A DNA stretch of 7,698 bases from an uncultured Collinsella sp. Lineage in GTDB: Bacteria; Actinomycetota; Coriobacteriia; Coriobacteriales; Coriobacteriaceae. Positions 6,067 through 7,698 of the stretch are shown piece after piece. Each line of letters opens with the position of its first letter. Positions within the stretch are counted from its first letter, which is position 1. Below the pieces are notes generated by a model. The model saw only the letters and a list, made by a program, of their open reading frames with translations. It searched no databases and was not told the origin of the DNA. The stretch lies in the NCBI GenBank assembly GCA_900542235.1, contig UQNB01000087.1, forward strand, positions 1 to 7,698, given 5' to 3'. A program made the position numbers and the translations under genes.

Positions 6067-6945
6067 ATGCTTTCAGACACCACCGCACCTGCAAAGGGGC
6101 TTCAGGACAAACTCGCAGCGCTCGAGCAGCTGCTTTTGGCATACGGACGCGTCGCCATCGGCTTTTCCGGTGGCGTCGACAGCAGCTTTTTGGCCGCGGT
6201 CTGCGCCCGCATCATGCCCGCCAGCACGCTTCTCGTTCACCTCACCACGCCGCTCATCGGCACGCCCGAGCAGGCTTCGTTTGAGCGGTCCGTTGACGGG
6301 CAGGCCAATGAAGGGCCGCATTTTAAGCTCCCCGTGCTCAATCTTTCGGTCGATCAGCTGCGGCTCCCCCAAGTGGCCTGCAACGATGCCGACCGCTGCT
6401 ACCACTGCAAGCGCGCCGGCTTTACCGCCATCGTCAACCACGCCAAGTCGCTCGGCTTTCCCACCGTCATCGACGGCAGCAACGCAAGCGACCGCGGCGA
6501 CTACCGCCCCGGCATGCGCGCCGCCCAGGAGCTCGGCGTGCGCTCGCCCCTCATGGAGGTCGGCTTTACCAAGGACGAAGAGCGCGAGCTGCTGCGCGCC
6601 TGGGGCTATCCCGTTTGGAACCTGCCGGCGGGAGCATGTCTTGCCACGCGCGTCCCCACGGGCGAGGAGCTTACGCGCGAGAAGGTCGATGTAATCCGCG
6701 CCTGCGAGGATTACCTGCACGATCTTGATCTGACACAGGTACGCGCGCGCTTGATCGGCGGCTGCATGCATATCGAGGCCGCGCCGGCAGACGTCGCCAA
6801 GATCGCCGCCCTCGGCGGTGCCGCCGTCGACGACAAAGGCAAAACCCCGCTGCCCGCCGCCATCGAATCTGCCTTGCACAACCTAGGCTGCGGCCATATC
6901 TCCCCCGAGGTCACCCCCTACATCCACGGCAACATGAATCAATAG
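6067..6945 (+). CDS. larE: ATP-dependent sacrificial sulfur transferase LarE
   Basis: LarE is a PP-loop ATP pyrophosphatase that adenylates the carboxylated pyridinium intermediate made by LarB and transfers sulfur to it. In the Lactobacillus plantarum enzyme the donor is one of its own cysteines. LarC then inserts nickel to give the nickel-pincer nucleotide used by LarA-type racemases. The 292-aa protein shows the PP-loop FSGGVDSSF (33-41), the family motif RCYHCK (110-115), GSNASDRGDYRPG (137-149) and PAGACLATR (187-195). Cys191 lies where the sacrificial cysteine (Cys176 in L. plantarum) is found. Cys105, Cys111 and Cys114 form an additional cluster; some LarE proteins carry an Fe-S cluster, but I cannot assign one from this. 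The start has AAGGA 7 nt upstream. No larA, larB or larC is in the window; the gene is single, divergent from the HAD gene and followed by a large hairpin. Confidence 0.9.
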   Translation: MLSDTTAPAKGLQDKLAALEQLLLAYGRVAIGFSGGVDSSFLAAVCARIMPASTLLVHLTTPLIGTPEQASFERSVDGQANEGPHFKLPVLNLSVDQLRLPQVACNDADRCYHCKRAGFTAIVNHAKSLGFPTVIDGSNASDRGDYRPGMRAAQELGVRSPLMEVGFTKDEERELLRAWGYPVWNLPAGACLATRVPTGEELTREKVDVIRACEDYLHDLDLTQVRARLIGGCMHIEAAPADVAKIAALGGAAVDDKGKTPLPAAIESALHNLGCGHISPEVTPYIHGNMNQ

Positions 6946-6957
6946 CGCATCCCAAAT

Positions 6958-7026
6958 AAGTTGCGGTGGAATAGTTCCTGTTTTGCGGCCTATCGGGCCC
7001 AAACAGGAACTATTCCACCGCAACTT
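6958..7026. repeat. large perfect hairpin downstream of larE
   Basis: A 26-bp perfect inverted repeat (arms 6958-6983 and 7001-7026) has a 17-nt loop in which GGCC (6987-6990) can pair with GGCC (6996-6999). It starts 12 nt after the larE stop codon. No T-run follows on the plus strand, so it is not a standard intrinsic terminator, though it could protect the transcript end. The perfect pairing points to a REP-like or mobile palindromic unit. Confidence 0.75.
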
Positions 7027-7051
7027 CGTTTGATGGGCATTGACCCGCAGA

Positions 7052-7095
7052 CCTGCCAAAAAGGGACAGGTTTATTTTGGCAGGTTTTATCTGGG
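7052..7095 (+). repeat. interspersed hairpin repeat, copy B
   Basis: Inverted copy of the repeat at 2393-2436 with 42 of 44 positions the same by eye. The stem CCTGCCAAAA (7052-7061) / TTTTGGCAGG (7075-7084) is perfect here, and the 13-nt loop carries GGGACAGG. The copy at 2393-2436 has lost one base pair and the central C of the core, so this one looks closer to the parental form. Confidence 0.75.
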
Positions 7096-7254
7096 AAAAT
7101 GTCGCAAGACAACTGCCTCTCTAGCACCCCTCTAACTTCGAGAGGCACTTGAGAGGCGTCTCGGCCGCACCTACTTTTTCCGATAGCGGCGGTTACAGCT
7201 CGCCGATTAACCCATTACTTCAATGAGTCCTTTATCCGGCAGCATTGGCATTCC
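7096..7254. other. non-coding stretch with degenerate CTCTCTA motifs
   Basis: No gene is visible. The only structure I see is at the left: CCTCTCTAG (7116-7124) and the small dyad CCTCT (7129-7133) / AGAGG (7141-7145). These look like worn versions of the TTTAGAGAGA motif that is regular further right. Between 7150 and 7250 I see nothing recognisable. Confidence 0.4.
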
Positions 7255-7408
7255 GTCTCTCTAAACCAATAGATTTATCTCTCTAACTTTAGAGAGATAA
7301 GCACTTTGTTTTAGAGAGACCTTTAGAGAGATATAACGAATTCGCTGCTAGATTACCTAAGGCTGTCTCTCTAACCGACTTTATCTTTAGAGAGACATTT
7401 AGAGAGAC
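7255..7408. repeat. array of TTTAGAGAGAC motifs in both orientations
   Basis: Seven clear copies of an 11-bp motif occur in 154 bp. Forward GTCTCTCTAAA-type copies are at 7255-7265, 7278-7286 and 7365-7374. Reverse TTTAGAGAGAC/T-type copies are at 7289-7298, 7310-7320, 7322-7332, 7386-7396 and 7398-7408, the first of these forming a dyad with 7278-7286. That dyad is a perfect 12-bp inverted repeat, TTATCTCTCTAA (7275-7286) and its complement (7289-7300), with a 2-nt spacer. Two head-to-tail doublets repeat at exactly 12 bp (7310/7322 and 7386/7398). The layout is too irregular for CRISPR and resembles binding sites for a dimeric protein. No gene follows; the array stops just before the broken LacI copy. 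Confidence 0.7.
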
Positions 7409-7426
7409 GAGCGCGACCCCTCTAAT

Positions 7427-7543
7427 GAATGGAACACCGCAGCCGACAGCTACGGCATCGGCGCCCAGATCGCCGAGCGCGCCAGCACCCAGGCAAGCAG
7501 CTGCGTCGAAGCCACCGTCATCGACCTCGGCGCGCGCCTTTAG
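7427..7543 (+). pseudogene. remnant of a LacI-family paralogue with internal deletion
   Basis: Reads in frame EWNTAADSYGIGAQIAER, matching residues 216-233 of the intact LacI-family protein at 16 of 18 positions. It then jumps to ASTQASSCVEATVIDLGARL and a stop, resembling that protein's last 27 residues (STQ near the start, a hydrophobic-D/N-LGA-x-L ending). The N-terminal 215 residues and residues 234-350 are missing and no start codon or ribosome site is present, so it cannot encode a working regulator. The two end points match a CGAACG direct repeat in the intact gene. Its stop codon overlaps that of the HAD remnant on the other strand. Confidence 0.75.
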
Positions 7544-7698
7544 CGCACGGCCTTGACCGCCGCTTTCAGATCGAACAGCGTATCGAGAACGGCCTCGCAG
7601 CCATCCGCCACGTCCTGCGGCAGCGGCACAATATCGGGCACAGCAAAGACATGGCAGCCGGCCGTGGTACCCCAGAACCAGCCCGCGGCGGCGCCGCC
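7540..7698 (-). pseudogene. C-terminal remnant of a HAD-family paralogue
   Basis: The minus strand from about 7668 to the TAA at 7540-7542 encodes 43 residues that match residues 174-216 of the intact HAD protein (GITAGCHVFAVPD through AVKAVR) at 40 of 43 positions; DNA identity is roughly nine in ten by eye. Left of residue 174 similarity stops abruptly: motif IV (VVEDSRNG) is replaced by a glycine/alanine-rich stretch ending GWFW, and the window ends there. All catalytic motifs are therefore absent from the visible part. A gene continuing beyond the window under a different sequence cannot be excluded, but the break within a conserved motif argues for a fragment. Confidence 0.7.

Noticed and set aside
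6073..6879. Long open frame on the minus strand opposite larE (268 codons)
   Set aside because: It is a shadow of larE, whose PP-loop and cysteine motifs are intact on the plus strand; the antisense product is low-complexity and motif-free.
6961..7152. Small gene downstream of larE (63 codons)
   Set aside because: It reads through the perfect hairpin and the second hairpin repeat and has no ribosome site; it is repeat DNA that happens to be open.
7255..7408. CRISPR array
   Set aside because: The repeats are only about 11 bp, occur in both orientations and lack uniform spacers; no cas gene is present.

Overview
The window looks like chromosomal DNA of a high-GC, Gram-positive gut actinobacterium of the Coriobacteriia, most likely Collinsella or a close relative. 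This rests on protein style, strong G/C-ending codon bias and the type of intergenic repeats; I could not run a search. Five intact protein genes are visible. No tRNA, rRNA or CRISPR array is visible.

Layout, left to right. (1) 15-1945, minus strand: glmS (glucosamine-6-phosphate synthase) with its terminator. Upstream of it, 2047-2079 carries TGGTAT/ATACCA half-sites that resemble a regulator site. (2) 2107-2436: a repeat-packed intergenic stretch. A MITE-like element (2107-2373) has inverted hairpin ends and four internal copies of a TGTCTCGATCTGTAACA motif. It is followed by a second hairpin repeat whose near-identical inverted copy lies at 7052-7095. (3) 2488-3621, plus strand: a LacI-family repressor with a strong terminator at 3624-3663. 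(4) 3836-5041, plus strand: an AAA ATPase with a DUF4143-type C-terminus. It is visibly poorer in GC than its neighbours and preceded by an AT-rich leader, so it is probably acquired. (5) 5243-5893, minus strand: a HAD-family sugar-phosphate phosphatase/phosphoglucomutase-like enzyme. (6) 6067-6945, plus strand and divergent from the HAD gene: larE, the sulfur-donating enzyme of nickel-pincer cofactor synthesis. (7) 6946-7426: no gene, but a 26-bp perfect hairpin, the second copy of the hairpin repeat, and an array of TTTAGAGAGAC motifs in both orientations. (8) 7427-7698: two broken gene ends meeting tail to tail, one from a LacI paralogue and one from a HAD paralogue.

The most informative observation is the comparison of (8) with (3)-(5). 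The broken copy places the LacI tail directly against the HAD tail with overlapping stop codons and no ATPase between them. The intact locus has the same two genes convergent but separated by the ATPase. This suggests the ATPase was inserted between an ancestrally adjacent LacI/HAD pair, and that the right end of the window records the arrangement without it. The LacI remnant also carries an in-frame internal deletion whose end points coincide with a short direct repeat (CGAACG) in the intact gene.

Functionally, glmS feeds amino-sugar and cell-wall synthesis. The LacI regulator and HAD enzyme may form a small carbohydrate-related pair. larE serves cofactor synthesis, but its usual partners larB and larC are not in the window. 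No shared pathway linking all five genes is evident. The clearest unexplained signals are the TTTAGAGAGAC array and the hairpin repeats with a shared GGGACAG loop core.
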